Assembly (NCBI GenBank): GCA_022969175.1 | Contig: JALJPB010000030.1 | Location: 1-46,383, forward strand | DNA length: 46,383 nt | Reading direction: 5' to 3' | Source of the DNA: Colwellia sp. | GTDB taxonomy: Bacteria; Pseudomonadota; Gammaproteobacteria; Enterobacterales; Alteromonadaceae | Shown: positions 37,475-46,383 of the stretch, piece after piece | Numbering within the stretch: the first letter of the stretch is position 1 | How the letters are laid out: each line of letters begins with the position of its first letter | The notes under the pieces: generated by a model | Told to the model about the DNA's origin: nothing | Seen by the model: the letters and a program-made list of their open reading frames with translations, nothing else | Database searches by the model: none | Program-made: the position numbers and the translations under genes

Positions 37475-38302
37475 TTATCTACGTCTTCTACGACGCCTCA
37501 TTCTACTTGCTTTATTTTCTTCCTCTTCAGCACCAGATAAATCTCCATCTTCCGATGCAACTAAATCAGCTAAGGCATCATCTAGGTCTTCACCTTGCTG
37601 CCCTGTTTTAGTAGCATCATCAATATTAAAAACTGACTTTAATTTACTGCCAAAGCTTTTAGATTCATTTGATGCTTGTATAGGAGCAACGTTTTCTTCA
37701 GGGGAAGCTTCAGTTTCAGCAGCGGGTACAAGTTTCATTTTATTGACAAGCTTTTCTTCAGAAGCTTGGTTTACTGCTGTGCTGGCTTGAGTCTGAGGTG
37801 TTTTTTTTTCTGACTTTCCTGCTACTCTTGAATCAAAATCGGTAACGATTTCATCAATTTCATTATTAGCAATATCAGTTGCTTTTTTCAGCTCAGCTAA
37901 TGTTTTTTGCAATCCATTGTAATTCTGTTCAATACTTTTGATATTGTCTTTAACTTCATCACTAAGGTTTTGAGTGATGCGTTTATAAATTTTGATTTCT
38001 TGTTCAAATTCATAAATTGATGTAGTAGAAAGATCAATTTTTTCATCAATATTATCAATCTTGTCATGTAAGTTTTGTTTTTTATCAACAAACTCTTTAA
38101 TTAATTCAGGTGGAATTTGAGCTGCGGGTACCGGTGTCGGCACAACATCATTAAACTCAACAATACAACTAACAGGACGCCATTGATTAAAGGATGGATG
38201 CCAACCGTAGAAGTCTGGATCTTTTATTAAAAAATCTTTAGCTTCATCCAGTTCGAATGGACCGCTTATTTTACCATTTTTAGAAAAATACCATTTTTTC
38301 AT
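37475..38302 (-). CDS. GYF_2-like coiled-coil protein with acidic region and poly-Arg tail
   Basis: 275 residues from the preferred ATG. An N-terminal GYF_2/DUF4339-type domain (WYFSKNGKISGPFELDEA, then GWHPSFNQWRPV; residues about 1-50) precedes a Pro-rich linker, a long coiled coil (about 70-165), a low-complexity Ser/Ala/Glu linker, an acidic stretch (EDLDDALADL, EEEE) and the C-terminal end SRMRRRRRRR. No signal or membrane segment. The start at the third Met is chosen because the paralogue next door aligns from there and an AAGA sits nine bases before; two earlier ATGs are in frame at 38308 and 38311. It is a paralogue of the gene just upstream. Function unknown; GYF_2 domains are usually interaction modules. 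Confidence 0.8.
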   Translation of the reverse strand: MKKWYFSKNGKISGPFELDEAKDFLIKDPDFYGWHPSFNQWRPVSCIVEFNDVVPTPVPAAQIPPELIKEFVDKKQNLHDKIDNIDEKIDLSTTSIYEFEQEIKIYKRITQNLSDEVKDNIKSIEQNYNGLQKTLAELKKATDIANNEIDEIVTDFDSRVAGKSEKKTPQTQASTAVNQASEEKLVNKMKLVPAAETEASPEENVAPIQASNESKSFGSKLKSVFNIDDATKTGQQGEDLDDALADLVASEDGDLSGAEEEENKASRMRRRRRRR

Positions 38303-38380
38303 AATCATCATTCTTATTTGTTAGTTACATTCTTTACTGCACACTTTTTTAAATGAGTGTGATGAACTTTTTTGCTTCAC

Positions 38381-38809
38381 TTAGTTATTTTCTTTAAAAC
38401 CTGAAAGATTTTTCTGTAGTGCCGCAAATTGTTGTTCAATAGCACGAATAGTATTTCTGACTTCTTCGTTAAGATTTTTTGTCATCTGTTTATATTTATC
38501 AATATCTTGATCTAATTCAGACAATGAGTTTGTGGTAACTTTAAGGGTATTATCAATTCGGCCTAAAGTTTTGCTTAATTCTCGTTCTTTAGAAATAAAT
38601 CCTTCAATAAGTTCTTTGGGAACTTCTCTTGGCGGTTTTGGGTAAGGCACTGAAACATCAAATTCATCAACTGCACTGATAGGCATCCATTGGGCATAAG
38701 AAGGGTGCCAAGCATAAACATCAGGATTTTTTGCAATAAAATCATTCGACTTCGCTAAGTCTAAAGGTCCACTTATTTCGCCGTCTTTGGAAAAAAACCA
38801 TTCTTTCAT
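38381..38809 (-). CDS. Shorter GYF_2-like coiled-coil paralogue
   Basis: 142 residues, collinear with the first half of the downstream gene: WFFSKDGEISGPLDLAKS, then AWHPSYAQWMPIS, a Pro-rich linker, and a coiled coil ending FAALQKNLSGFKENN. It lacks the acidic region and Arg tail. The two genes are 78 bases apart in tandem, a clear local duplication. The preferred start matches the paralogue (MKEW versus MKKW); an ATG nine bases upstream is also in frame, but there AAGA would abut the start codon. No function recognised. Confidence 0.78.
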   Translation of the reverse strand: MKEWFFSKDGEISGPLDLAKSNDFIAKNPDVYAWHPSYAQWMPISAVDEFDVSVPYPKPPREVPKELIEGFISKERELSKTLGRIDNTLKVTTNSLSELDQDIDKYKQMTKNLNEEVRNTIRAIEQQFAALQKNLSGFKENN

Positions 38810-38818
38810 AGGTGTCAT

Positions 38819-39271
38819 TCTTATATTATTGTTTACTTAAAACTGCCAAATAAACTTAGTACGGTAGTTATTTATATACCTTACCTGAATATTTGCAAGT
38901 GAATCGTGACATTAGTTAGCTATTTATAAAGTTATAAATTCTCATTTGGTTTGAATTTAATAAACCCCATGATTCTACTAACACTACATTAACTTATTAT
39001 AGGTTACTCAGCTAGTGTTCTATATAAAAGATTTGATCTATTTATCATTTATTATAGCTTTAATGAATATGGGAATGTTCATTATCACTCTGAATGATGG
39101 GGGATTAATCGCGACTTTTAAAAAATTTGCTATTAATCATCAGACTATAATTTTTAGAAAGGAAAATGAAAAAGTTGACCTGGTAGGAATGTCAAAAAAT
39201 TGTAAAAAAATTAATCAATGAAGACAATTATATTTATTGTTTTCATTGATTAAATAACATTATTGTCTATT
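38819..39271. other. 453-base intergenic region with one doubtful small ORF
   Basis: AT-rich. It holds promoter space for the GYF_2-like pair (minus strand) and the trhO terminator. A 68-codon plus-strand frame (39015-39221, GTG start, or ATG at 39063) would give a protein with one hydrophobic N-terminal helix and a basic tail. It has no convincing Shine-Dalgarno, and its stop codon lies inside the terminator hairpin, so I do not call it a gene. Nothing else is recognised. Confidence 0.5.
39204..39253 (-). terminator. Intrinsic terminator of trhO
   Basis: On the minus strand the stem TTAATCAATGAA / TTCATTGATTAA, extended by ACAAT / ATTGT, is followed immediately by seven Ts. It is located 18 bases after the trhO stop codon. 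Confidence 0.88.
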
Positions 39272-40267
39272 TTAACTGTTTTTTTTTAACTGTTTTATTC
39301 TTTGAGCTTCAATTTTTGATTTTTTTAGTGCACGCTGTTTCACTAATGTTTTAGCCGCATCGCTACCAATATGAACATGTCCTCGTTTATTGGCTAAGGT
39401 CATCTGTTTTTCACGTTCAGCATAACGGGCTCGTTGTTCGTCTGTTATATTATCAATACAGTGATGGCAACTTATACCTTTTTGATATTGTTGTTTAGTT
39501 TTATCTTCTTCGGTAATCGGCATGCGACAAGCATGACATTGATCGTATTGTCCTTTGTTTAATTGATGATCAACAGCCACTCTGTCATCAAATACAAAAC
39601 ACTCGCCTTGCCACATAGTGTCTTCTTGGGGCACTTCTTCAAGGTATTTTAAAATCCCGCCTTCTAGGTGATAAACCTCTTCAAAGCCTTGTTCTTTCAT
39701 ATAGGCGGTAGACTTTTCACAACGAATACCCCCAGTACAATACATAGCAACTTTTTTATGTTTTTTGGGATCTAGGTTATCGGCAACGTATTGTGGAAAC
39801 TCACGAAAAGTTTTAGTTTTAGGATCAACTGCATTTTTAAATGTGCCTATTTCAACTTCATAGTCATTACGGGTATCAACAAGAATTACATCAGGGTCTG
39901 AAATTAATGCATTCCAATCTTTTGGCTTAACATAAGTACCAACCACTTGTAGGGGATCAATACCTTCAATGCCCATAGTGACAATTTCTTTTTTCAGTTT
40001 TACCTTGCTGCGTTTAAATGGTGCATTTTCAGTATATGACTCTTTATGAGAAAGATGAGTTAACCGTTCATCGCTTTTTAGCCAATCAAGTACGATAGCA
40101 ACGCCTTGCTCCGAGCCTGCGACAGTACCGTTTATACCTTCTAAAGCAAGTAGTAAAGTTCCACGGACTTCATTATCTTCCATTATTTTAAGAAGTGGTT
40201 TTTGAAGTTGTTCAAAGTTTTCTAGACGAACGAATTTGTATAGTGCGGTAACTACATAGTTTGACAT
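39272..40267 (-). CDS. trhO: tRNA uridine(34) hydroxylase TrhO (YceA, rhodanese domain)
   Basis: 331 residues. Oxygen-dependent 5-hydroxylation of wobble uridine in tRNAs is the known role of the family. An N-terminal acylphosphatase-like part ([16 protein letters not shown]) leads into a rhodanese domain with LVDTRNDYE and the active loop CTGGIRC (C177, C183). The C-terminal zinc-type cysteines are present ([12 protein letters not shown]). Length and motifs are standard. The last 40 residues are Lys/Arg-rich. A run of hexamer repeats lies 60-100 bases upstream of the start. Confidence 0.95.
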   Translation of the reverse strand: MSNYVVTALYKFVRLENFEQLQKPLLKIMEDNEVRGTLLLALEGINGTVAGSEQGVAIVLDWLKSDERLTHLSHKESYTENAPFKRSKVKLKKEIVTMGIEGIDPLQVVGTYVKPKDWNALISDPDVILVDTRNDYEVEIGTFKNAVDPKTKTFREFPQYVADNLDPKKHKKVAMYCTGGIRCEKSTAYMKEQGFEEVYHLEGGILKYLEEVPQEDTMWQGECFVFDDRVAVDHQLNKGQYDQCHACRMPITEEDKTKQQYQKGISCHHCIDNITDEQRARYAEREKQMTLANKRGHVHIGSDAAKTLVKQRALKKSKIEAQRIKQLKKNS

Positions 40268-40328
40268 TTTATTTCCTCTGCTAGCTGGAACGTAAATCCA
40301 GTGCTGTTTGTTTAGTGTAGGTTTAAAT

Positions 40329-40364
40329 TTGTACTTGTACTTGTACTTGTATTTGTATTTGTCT
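40329..40364. repeat. Hexanucleotide tandem repeat upstream of trhO
   Basis: Six units of TTGTAN: three exact TTGTAC, two TTGTAT and one TTGTCT. The array lies in the promoter/leader region of trhO (minus strand), where a change in copy number would alter promoter spacing without shifting a reading frame. Confidence 0.75.
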
Positions 40365-40383
40365 TGTATTCATAAATTAAATG

Positions 40384-40504
40384 AATAATTGTTCACCTCA
40401 AAGCTGTTTCATTTTCTAGCAAGGAAAAGCGCGGAGTTGATGACTATCAATGAGCACTTTTAACGAAGCTAGAGGATGAAATAGCAAAGAGGTTGACAAT
40501 TATT
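40384..40504. repeat. 121-bp palindromic repeat element (REP/MITE-like) at the metG 3' end
   Basis: Imperfect terminal inverted repeats of 37 bases (40384-40420 and 40468-40504) match at roughly 29 positions; both ends begin AATAATTGT and both contain TTTCAT and TCTAGC. The 47-base centre is itself largely self-complementary, so the whole element can fold as one long hairpin. It has no coding capacity. The right end covers the metG stop codon and the last bases before it. Its form is that of dispersed intergenic palindromes; whether other copies exist in this genome cannot be seen here. Confidence 0.65.
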
Positions 40505-42644
40505 TAACGCGCATACCTGGCTTTGCACCCTCATCTGGATTTAATATCCATAGGTCTTCACCACCGGGACCTGCTGCTAATACCATGCCTTCAGACATGC
40601 CAAAACGCATTTTCCTAGGGGCTAAGTTAGCAACCATGACCGTATGTTTACCAATTAAGTCTTCAGGTTGGTATGCTGATTTTATTCCGGCAAAGACCTG
40701 ACGGGTTTCACCACCTTCTTCTTTTGAATCAAGAGCAAGGGTGAGTTTTAATAATTTATCTGCTTTTTCAACGTGTTCGGCATTAATTATTTTAACGATG
40801 CGTAAATCAATTTTGGCAAAATCGTCAAATTGAATTTCTTCGCTAATAGGATCGTGAGCCAAAGGGTCGCTTAATGCGGCAGTATTATCGATAACTTTTG
40901 CTGGTTTGTTTTTCTTTTTCTCTTTTTTAGTTGGCGCATCATCTTTTTTAGCTAGATTATCTTTTGATGCGTCAACCATGGCATTGACCTTATCCATATC
41001 AACACGTTGTAATAACGCTTTAAACTTGTTGATTTTATGATTGACCAATAAAGTTTTATGTCCTTCCCAAACAAGCTCGTCATTTAAAAATGCAGCAGTA
41101 CTCTCGGCTAATACCGGTAATACCGGTTTTAGGTAAATCATTAGTGTGCGGAACATGTTAATACCTAAAGAACAGATATCTTGTACTTCCTGCTGCTTAG
41201 TTTCGTCTTTAACTAACTGCCAAGGTTCTTTTATTGCGATGTATTCGTTGACCTTGTCGGCAAGTGCCATAATTTCTCGCATACCACGACCAAACTCTCT
41301 TGCTTCATAATGAGCGGCAATTGAGTCACCGGCAGCCATTACTTCATCAGCAAGTGCTTGATCGTCAATATTAGTTGATAACATGCCATCAAAACGTTTG
41401 CTAATAAAACTTGCACATCGTGAGGCAATATTGACAACTTTACCAACTAAATCAGAGTTTACTCGTTGAGCAAAGTCTTCAAGGTTTAAGTCTAAATCAT
41501 CAATGCGGCTGGTTAATTTAGCTGCGTAGTAATAACGTAAATATTCAGGGTTTAAATGTTCTAAATAAGTACGGCCTTTAATAAATGTCCCTTTTGATTT
41601 AGACATTTTAGCGCCATTGACGGTAACAAAACCATGAGCATATACTGAAGTAGGTTTACGGTAACCTGCGCCTTCTAACATCGCTGGCCAGAATAAACTA
41701 TGGAAATAGATAATGTCTTTACCAATAAAGTGATAAAGCTCTGCATCAGAATTTTCATTCCAAAAACTGTCAAAATCAATTTGAGGGTTATTATCACAAA
41801 GGTGTTTAAAGCTACCCATATAGCCAATTGGCGCATCTAACCATACATAGAAAAATTTACCAGGAGCGTTAGGAATTTCAAAACCAAAGTAAGGAGCATC
41901 ACGGCTGATATCCCACTGTCTTAAACCTTGGTCAAACCATTCAGCAAGTTTGTTTGCCACTTCTTCTTGTAGAGCACCACTTCGAGTCCACTTTTGTAAC
42001 ATTTCTTCAAAAGCGGGTAAGTCAAAGAAGTAATGTTCAGAATCTTTTAATATCGGTGTTGCACCTGATACCACGGAACGAGGGTTTAAAACCTCTGTTG
42101 GTGAGTACGTTGCACCACATTCATCACAGCTATCGCCGTTTTGATCTTCAGCTTTACATTTAGGGCAGGTGCCTTTAATAAAACGGTCGGGTAAAAACAT
42201 GCCTTTTTCTGGATCGTAAAGTTGAGATATAATGCGTGTTTTTATATGGCCACTGGCATGCAAACGGTTATAAATTTCTTCTGCAAATACTTTGTTTTCA
42301 TCACTGTGGGTTGAGTGATAATTGTCAAAACTGATATGGAAGTCAGCAAAATCAGCCATATGCTCTTCACGAACACCGGCGATCATTTCTTCAGGGCTAA
42401 TGCCAAGCTCATCGGCTTTAAGCATTATCGGTGTACCGTGAGCATCATCAGCACAAACAAAATAAGTTTCATGACCACGCATACGTTGAAAACGCACCCA
42501 AATGTCTGTTTGGATATGCTCAAGCATATGGCCTAAATGAATAGAGCCGTTGGCGTAGGGAAGGGCGCAAGTAACAAGAATTTTACGTTTTTTACTTGGT
42601 TCAACTTTTGCTTCAATTGAAGAGTTTTGTGATGACATGGACAT
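40500..42644 (-). CDS. metG: Methionyl-tRNA synthetase
   Basis: About 714 residues, a class I synthetase of the long, dimeric type. It has the HIGH-type motif HLGH within [11 protein letters not shown], a zinc-binding knuckle ([18 protein letters not shown]), KMSKSKG, an anticodon-binding domain, a Lys-rich linker ([11 protein letters not shown]) and a C-terminal EMAP/Arc1p-like tRNA-binding domain ([20 protein letters not shown] is contiguous there). The start is uncertain between in-frame TTG 42650, ATG 42644 and ATG 42638; no clear Shine-Dalgarno decides it. Divergent from mrp by under 100 bases. The stop codon falls within the palindromic element. Confidence 0.96.
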   Translation of the reverse strand: MSMSSQNSSIEAKVEPSKKRKILVTCALPYANGSIHLGHMLEHIQTDIWVRFQRMRGHETYFVCADDAHGTPIMLKADELGISPEEMIAGVREEHMADFADFHISFDNYHSTHSDENKVFAEEIYNRLHASGHIKTRIISQLYDPEKGMFLPDRFIKGTCPKCKAEDQNGDSCDECGATYSPTEVLNPRSVVSGATPILKDSEHYFFDLPAFEEMLQKWTRSGALQEEVANKLAEWFDQGLRQWDISRDAPYFGFEIPNAPGKFFYVWLDAPIGYMGSFKHLCDNNPQIDFDSFWNENSDAELYHFIGKDIIYFHSLFWPAMLEGAGYRKPTSVYAHGFVTVNGAKMSKSKGTFIKGRTYLEHLNPEYLRYYYAAKLTSRIDDLDLNLEDFAQRVNSDLVGKVVNIASRCASFISKRFDGMLSTNIDDQALADEVMAAGDSIAAHYEAREFGRGMREIMALADKVNEYIAIKEPWQLVKDETKQQEVQDICSLGINMFRTLMIYLKPVLPVLAESTAAFLNDELVWEGHKTLLVNHKINKFKALLQRVDMDKVNAMVDASKDNLAKKDDAPTKKEKKKNKPAKVIDNTAALSDPLAHDPISEEIQFDDFAKIDLRIVKIINAEHVEKADKLLKLTLALDSKEEGGETRQVFAGIKSAYQPEDLIGKHTVMVANLAPRKMRFGMSEGMVLAAGPGGEDLWILNPDEGAKPGMRVK

Positions 42645-42729
42645 TAACAATTTTTTTGATGGTAATAATGGGGCGAATAGTACAGAATTTGGCGTATATT
42701 TTCATTAATAATTTGTCTAGTTTACTCAA

Positions 42730-43911
42730 ATGTTTAAAAAATTATTCTCCCGTAAAACGCAAACAGCCAAAAATGAAGAGCTAAAGACAGCTTTAGGCCC
42801 TAATAGTCAATTAAGTTCTGATGACAATGAACAAGAAAGTATCATAGTTGAAGCGCTTAAAAATTATCAGTCAACATCTTTTCCACAAGGGATTTTATCT
42901 TGTTGTACTGACTTAAAGATAAAAATTGCCAAAGATGAAATCATAATTGGTTTAACAACGCCTTTTCCATGCAAGGGCGAATTATCAATCCTTGCTCAAA
43001 GCCTTACTAAAGTATTAACGACTGATGTTAGTTTTAATCTTCATTTAGCTATTGTGCAGGTTCGTGATCATCAAATTAACAATGTTAAGAATATTATTGC
43101 TATTGCCTCTGGTAAAGGCGGAGTGGGAAAATCAACCACCGCGGTGAATCTCGCTTATGCGTTAATTGAAGAAGGGGCAAAGGTTGGTATTTTAGACGCA
43201 GATATTTATGGCCCATCAATTCCCACCATGTTAGGTATAAAAAATCAAAAGCCATCATCAATCGATGGTAAATTTATGACGCCTTTAATTGCTCATAATT
43301 TATATGCCATGTCGATAGGATTTTTGGTTGCAGAGGAAGATGCAACTGTTTGGCGTGGACCGATGGCAAGTTCTGCCTTTAGTCAATTACTCAATGAAAC
43401 CGCTTGGCCTGACCTTGATTACCTCCTTATTGACATGCCACCTGGTACTGGTGATATACAACTAACTTTAGCACAAAAAGTGCCGGTAGCTGCCGCGGTG
43501 GTTATTACTACGCCGCAAGATATAGCGCTAGCCGATGCGGTTAAAGGTATTGCTATGTTTGAGAAAGTTCAAGTGCCTGTTTTAGGGATCATTGAGAATA
43601 TGAGTTATCACCAATGTGAAAATTGTGGTCACTTGTCTCATTTATTTGGTGAAGGTGGTGGGGCCGACATAGCAGCTCAATACCAGACACAGTTACTTGG
43701 TCAATTACCTTTAGCGATGAATATTCGCCAAGATGCAGATTTTGGAAAATCATCGGTAATCGAAAATAGCACTAGTGAAATAGCCTTGTTGTACCGTAGT
43801 ATAGCGCGAAATGTTGCTGCGCAGCTGTTTTGGCAGCTGGATAACCGCAGCCCACAAAACGCAGAAGTTTGTTTTATCGATAAGAAACCTAACAATAGTA
43901 GTGAACAGTAA
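42730..43911 (+). CDS. apbC: Mrp/ApbC-family iron-sulfur cluster carrier ATPase
   Basis: 393 residues. After an N-terminal DUF59/MIP18-like region (about 35-115), the ParA/MinD-type ATPase starts with [19 protein letters not shown] (deviant Walker A at 128-136), followed by [29 protein letters not shown] and the CENC cysteine pair that binds a bridging [4Fe-4S] cluster in this family. It delivers Fe-S clusters to apoproteins in the cytoplasm. Placement divergent from metG is common in gammaproteobacteria. dcd follows by two bases. No Shine-Dalgarno is visible at the ATG. Confidence 0.94.
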   Translation: MFKKLFSRKTQTAKNEELKTALGPNSQLSSDDNEQESIIVEALKNYQSTSFPQGILSCCTDLKIKIAKDEIIIGLTTPFPCKGELSILAQSLTKVLTTDVSFNLHLAIVQVRDHQINNVKNIIAIASGKGGVGKSTTAVNLAYALIEEGAKVGILDADIYGPSIPTMLGIKNQKPSSIDGKFMTPLIAHNLYAMSIGFLVAEEDATVWRGPMASSAFSQLLNETAWPDLDYLLIDMPPGTGDIQLTLAQKVPVAAAVVITTPQDIALADAVKGIAMFEKVQVPVLGIIENMSYHQCENCGHLSHLFGEGGGADIAAQYQTQLLGQLPLAMNIRQDADFGKSSVIENSTSEIALLYRSIARNVAAQLFWQLDNRSPQNAEVCFIDKKPNNSSEQ

Positions 43912-43913
43912 TT

Positions 43914-44507
43914 ATGAGATTATCAGATCAAGATATAGAAAAGAGCTTAGCTCAAGGGCAAATCATTATTAGTCCTACTCCCGATCAATCGATGATTTCA
44001 GGAGTTAGTGTTGATATTCGTTTAGGTAACGAATTCAGGGTATTTCAAGATCATACTGCGCCATTTATCGATTTGAGTGGACCAAAAGATGAAATGCAAG
44101 CAGCAATGAATGCGGTAATGAGTGATGAAATATTCATTAAAGATGGTGATGCATTCTTTTTACATCCTGGTGAATTAGCTTTAGCGGTGACTTATGAATC
44201 GGTGACATTGCCTGATAATATTGTTGGTTGGTTAGATGGTCGGTCTTCATTAGCGAGATTAGGTTTAATGGTGCATGTTACCGCTCATAGAATTGATCCC
44301 GGTTGGTCAGGTCAAATTGTTCTCGAATTTTATAACAGCGGTAAACTTCCTTTAGCTTTAAGACCGAAGATGAAAATTGCCGCGTTAAATTTTGAGTCAA
44401 TGTCGACATCAGCATTACGCCCTTATAATAAACGTAAAGATGCTAAGTATAAAGGGCAAAAAGGCGCTGTTGCTAGTAGAATCAGTGAAGATAAAGCTAC
44501 CAATTAG
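43914..44507 (+). CDS. dcd: dCTP deaminase
   Basis: 197 residues, usual length. Deaminates dCTP to dUTP for thymidylate synthesis. Catalytic residues match E. coli numbering: R115 in DGRSSLAR and E138 in [10 protein letters not shown], with [14 protein letters not shown] (31-44) and AHRIDPGW also conserved. Operonic with the Mrp gene (two-base gap). The C-terminal [14 protein letters not shown] closes the nucleotide site. Confidence 0.97.
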   Translation: MRLSDQDIEKSLAQGQIIISPTPDQSMISGVSVDIRLGNEFRVFQDHTAPFIDLSGPKDEMQAAMNAVMSDEIFIKDGDAFFLHPGELALAVTYESVTLPDNIVGWLDGRSSLARLGLMVHVTAHRIDPGWSGQIVLEFYNSGKLPLALRPKMKIAALNFESMSTSALRPYNKRKDAKYKGQKGAVASRISEDKATN

Positions 44508-44557
44508 TCACCATAAATCAAGCGAAATTTTGACTAATGCCTCGATTAACTAGTGTA

Positions 44558-45457
44558 TTAAATGTCTGAAGTTGAAAACTCATCAATGCAAATTTCAAGT
44601 GCCTTAATGAGTTTTTCTCTATCGTGATAGTGTTCAATTTTATCATTCGATAATTCTTGGTATATCACTTTAATTTTATCTGAACAAAGCTGTTGGTTTT
44701 GTGTGATAACACTATCAATAGGCAAACTGCCAATGTTTGTTTCAATCCAAGCCAACTTTTCATCAATCGTTAAGTCTGCAGCAGGGCTTTGCTCGGCAAC
44801 AACATTATCCAAAAACACACAATGGCCTTTACGCTGGTTTAAAGCGTTTGATATATCTCGTACCAATAATGGCGGAATAATACTGGTTAAAAAGCTTCCT
44901 GGCCCTAAAATAATAAGATCGGCCTTTGTTATTGCATTAATGCAATGAGGTAGAGATTTAACTAAGGGAGCCAACATTAATTTTTCAGGCATGACAGGCA
45001 TATCATCAACTGATAACTCACCTATTCGACAACGCCCCTGAGCGTAAAAAGCCATAAGGTCTGTTGGTGTTTCTGACATAGGTAATACAGACGTTTTAAC
45101 TTTTAATAACCGACTGATTAACTTTATTGAATCTAGTGGACGAGACTGTATTTGACCTAAACCGTAAAGAATAAGGTTGCCGAGATTATGACCACCTAAT
45201 TCATCTTGACCATCAAATCGAAAGTTGAATAGTTGGCTGCCAATAGAGTCGTTATCAACAAGTTGTGTTAAACAATTTCGTAAATCACCCCATGCGATAG
45301 AGCTACTACGCTTTCTTAATCGTCCGGTTGAACCACCATTATCAGTGGTACTAACAATACCGGTAAGTTGGGGGCCTAAGAATGATAAAGTCGAAAGAAC
45401 ACGACCTAAGCCATGTCCGCCACCAATTGCTACCACGTTTAGCTTTTTAAGCTTCAT
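44558..45457 (-). CDS. yvcK: YvcK/CofD-family protein (gluconeogenesis factor-like)
   Basis: 299 residues. GGGHGLGRVLSTL at the N-terminus, TDNGGSTGRLR, WGDLRNCL, GHNLGNLILYGL and LGPGSFLTSIIPPLLV define the YvcK (E. coli YbhK) branch of the CofD-like fold. Members bind UDP-sugars in Gram-positive bacteria and affect cell shape and gluconeogenic growth; the biochemical activity in gammaproteobacteria is not established. It is convergent with dcd, with an inverted repeat ATTAGTCA / TGACTAAT (44503-44538, no T run) between them. Its 3' end is complete; it is transcribed alone. Confidence 0.9.
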   Translation of the reverse strand: MKLKKLNVVAIGGGHGLGRVLSTLSFLGPQLTGIVSTTDNGGSTGRLRKRSSSIAWGDLRNCLTQLVDNDSIGSQLFNFRFDGQDELGGHNLGNLILYGLGQIQSRPLDSIKLISRLLKVKTSVLPMSETPTDLMAFYAQGRCRIGELSVDDMPVMPEKLMLAPLVKSLPHCINAITKADLIILGPGSFLTSIIPPLLVRDISNALNQRKGHCVFLDNVVAEQSPAADLTIDEKLAWIETNIGSLPIDSVITQNQQLCSDKIKVIYQELSNDKIEHYHDREKLIKALEICIDEFSTSDI

Positions 45458-45934
45458 GAATAATATTTACTAAAGAATGTTAGCTAAACCTTACCTGTTA
45501 TTTATATAAAGATAAAGAAACAATAGGGTCTGTTGAACTTTGACGTTTGTTTTTGCAACGATTTGGTGGCCATTTATACAAGCAGGCGCATATTCAATGT
45601 AATTATCCTACTTTACTTTGTGGTAACACCGGTGAAGAGCTAAAGATATATGCCCTGTTTTTAAGCTAGATTTTGACGTGAGAAATCAACAAGTTTATAA
45701 GCTAGGGAGAAAACTTTAACAGTGAATATAGTTGTTTTCTTCTAAAATTTAAACAACTTGGTGGTTATGTGAACACTTAATACATTTATTCGTTAAAATT
45801 ATAATTTTAGTTAAAATAAGGGTTGACACAAACGGGGCCTCTGCTTAGAATGCGCCTCGTTTTCAACAAGTGTTAAACATTTTTGAAAACAGGTTGATAT
45901 AAGATATTAGGCCATCTTAAGTCAATGACTATGT
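45458..45934. other. 477-base intergenic region between yvcK and the tRNA cluster
   Basis: No open frame worth calling. It must hold the yvcK promoter (minus strand) and it holds the tRNA promoter near its right end. The stretch around 45529-45680 is less AT-rich than its surroundings and begins GGGTCTGTTGAACTTTGACG; I cannot assign it. Confidence 0.5.
45823..45851 (+). promoter_or_regulatory. Sigma-70 promoter of the tRNA cluster
   Basis: TTGACA, a 17-base spacer and TAGAAT. The bases after the -10 are GC-rich (GCGCCTCG), the discriminator type found at stringently controlled stable-RNA promoters. The first tRNA begins about 75 bases downstream of the expected start. Confidence 0.85.
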
Positions 45935-46010
45935 GGGGCTATAGCTCAGCTGGGAGAGCGCTTCGCTGGCAGCGAAGAGGTCTGCGGTTCGATCCCGCAT
46001 AGCTCCACCA
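45935..46010 (+). tRNA. tRNA-Ala (anticodon GGC)
   Basis: 76 bases with encoded CCA. The acceptor GGGGCTA pairs with TAGCTCC, the D-arm AGCTCAGCTGGGAGAGC is typical, the anticodon stem CTTCG/CGAAG encloses loop CTGGCAG, and the T-arm contains GGTTCGATCC. Confidence 0.97.
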
Positions 46011-46068
46011 AATTTTAGGTTATTTGTTTTTAGTTTTATTAATGAACAGGTAATAGATAGTTTTTAGT

Positions 46069-46144
46069 GTCCCTATCGTCTAGAGGCCTAGGACACCGCC
46101 CTTTCACGGCGGTAACAGGGGTTCGAATCCCCTTAGGGATGCCA
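46069..46144 (+). tRNA. tRNA-Glu (anticodon TTC)
   Basis: 76 bases with encoded CCA. The anticodon stem CCGCC/GGCGG encloses CTTTCAC, and the T-arm contains GGTTCGAATCC. The first acceptor pair is G-T instead of G-C. It follows tRNA-Ala by 58 bases in the same transcript. Confidence 0.97.
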
Positions 46145-46160
46145 CTTATTCGCTATATTA

Positions 46161-46188
46161 TAGCAAATAGAAAATAGCAAATAGAAAA
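46161..46188. repeat. Two tandem copies of a 14-bp unit
   Basis: TAGCAAATAGAAAA occurs twice back to back in the spacer after the first tRNA-Glu. The rest of the 190-base spacer shows nothing recognisable. Confidence 0.7.
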
Positions 46189-46334
46189 TCGGGTATAGCA
46201 ATTAGGTCATGTTATCTCCTATAGCTTTAATTATGTTAGAGCTATAAAAAGCAAGTTTTCTTGCTCTGATGCTTTTGTGAAGTATTGATTGTTTAACTTA
46301 AACAAGTTATTAACCTTCGATACAACTACATAGT

Positions 46335-46383
46335 GTCCCTATCGTCTAGAGGCCTAGGACACCGCCCTTTCACGGCGGTAACA
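46335..46383 (+). tRNA. tRNA-Glu (anticodon TTC), second copy, cut by the window end
   Basis: The 49 bases present are identical to the first 49 of the upstream tRNA-Glu, including the TTC anticodon loop. Four bases before it (TAGT) are also shared. The 3' part is outside the window. Confidence 0.95.

Noticed and set aside
39015..39221. 68-codon frame with a hydrophobic N-terminus
   Set aside because: GTG start without a Shine-Dalgarno, and the stop falls inside the trhO terminator hairpin; kept only as a note in the intergenic description.
44503..44538. Inverted repeat ATTAGTCA / TGACTAAT between dcd and yvcK
   Set aside because: Loop of 20 bases and no T run on either strand; too weak to call a terminator.
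45529..45680. Possible insertion-sequence end or remnant beginning GGGTCTGTTGAAC
   Set aside because: No matching inverted end, target duplication or transposase fragment found in the region.

Overview
The window looks like chromosomal DNA of a marine gammaproteobacterium of the order Alteromonadales, probably a Colwellia/Thalassotalea relative (Colwelliaceae). This rests on the AT-rich composition (many A/T third positions), the family make-up (slyD, sbcDC, metG-mrp-dcd, an rcsF-trmO pair as in enteric bacteria), and a GlyGly-CTERM-type surface protein. The genus assignment is inference. No phage, integron, plasmid or CRISPR signature was seen, and most of the window is ordinary core genome.

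Layout. 1-2.9 kb: end of an NAD-linked formate dehydrogenase beta subunit, overlapping a complete molybdenum/tungsten alpha subunit. 3.1-9.1 kb: single genes, namely a PAS-PAS-GGDEF-EAL c-di-GMP enzyme, methylglyoxal synthase, a Bax-like glucosaminidase, an enoyl/quinone reductase, the YbaK deacylase, a tiny secreted protein and dodecin. 9.2-17.4 kb: sbcD-sbcC, an AGCS alanine/Na+ symporter, an EamA permease and slyD.

17.5-25.2 kb: a self-contained efflux/envelope module transcribed as one unit. It comprises a periplasmic adaptor, a MacB/LolD-type ATPase, an FtsX-like permease, an unlisted 48-aa membrane protein, a second FtsX-like permease, an NtrC-type response regulator and its histidine kinase. 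Upstream lie a good sigma-54 (-24/-12) promoter and four TGTCCG half-sites arranged as two palindromes, so the module probably activates itself. This is the most coherent regulatory system in the window.

25.2-30.2 kb: a choice-of-anchor-B surface protein with a GlyGly-CTERM tail, divergent from an MbnP-like lipoprotein and an MbnH-like di-heme enzyme (a metallo-mystery pair, probably linked to copper). 30.2-34.5 kb, minus strand: a tight operon of a dicarboxylate-symporter/solute-binding-protein fusion, rcsF, trmO and an EamA permease. 34.6-38.8 kb: an SDR lacking the catalytic Tyr, a POT/MFS transporter cut by an in-frame TAA before its last helix, and two tandem paralogous GYF_2-like coiled-coil proteins, one ending in a run of arginines.

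39-46.4 kb: trhO, a 121-bp palindromic repeat element that supplies the metG stop codon, metG, divergent mrp-dcd, a YvcK/CofD-family gene, and a tRNA cluster (Ala-GGC, Glu-TTC, and a second Glu-TTC cut by the window edge) behind a strong sigma-70 promoter with a GC-rich discriminator.
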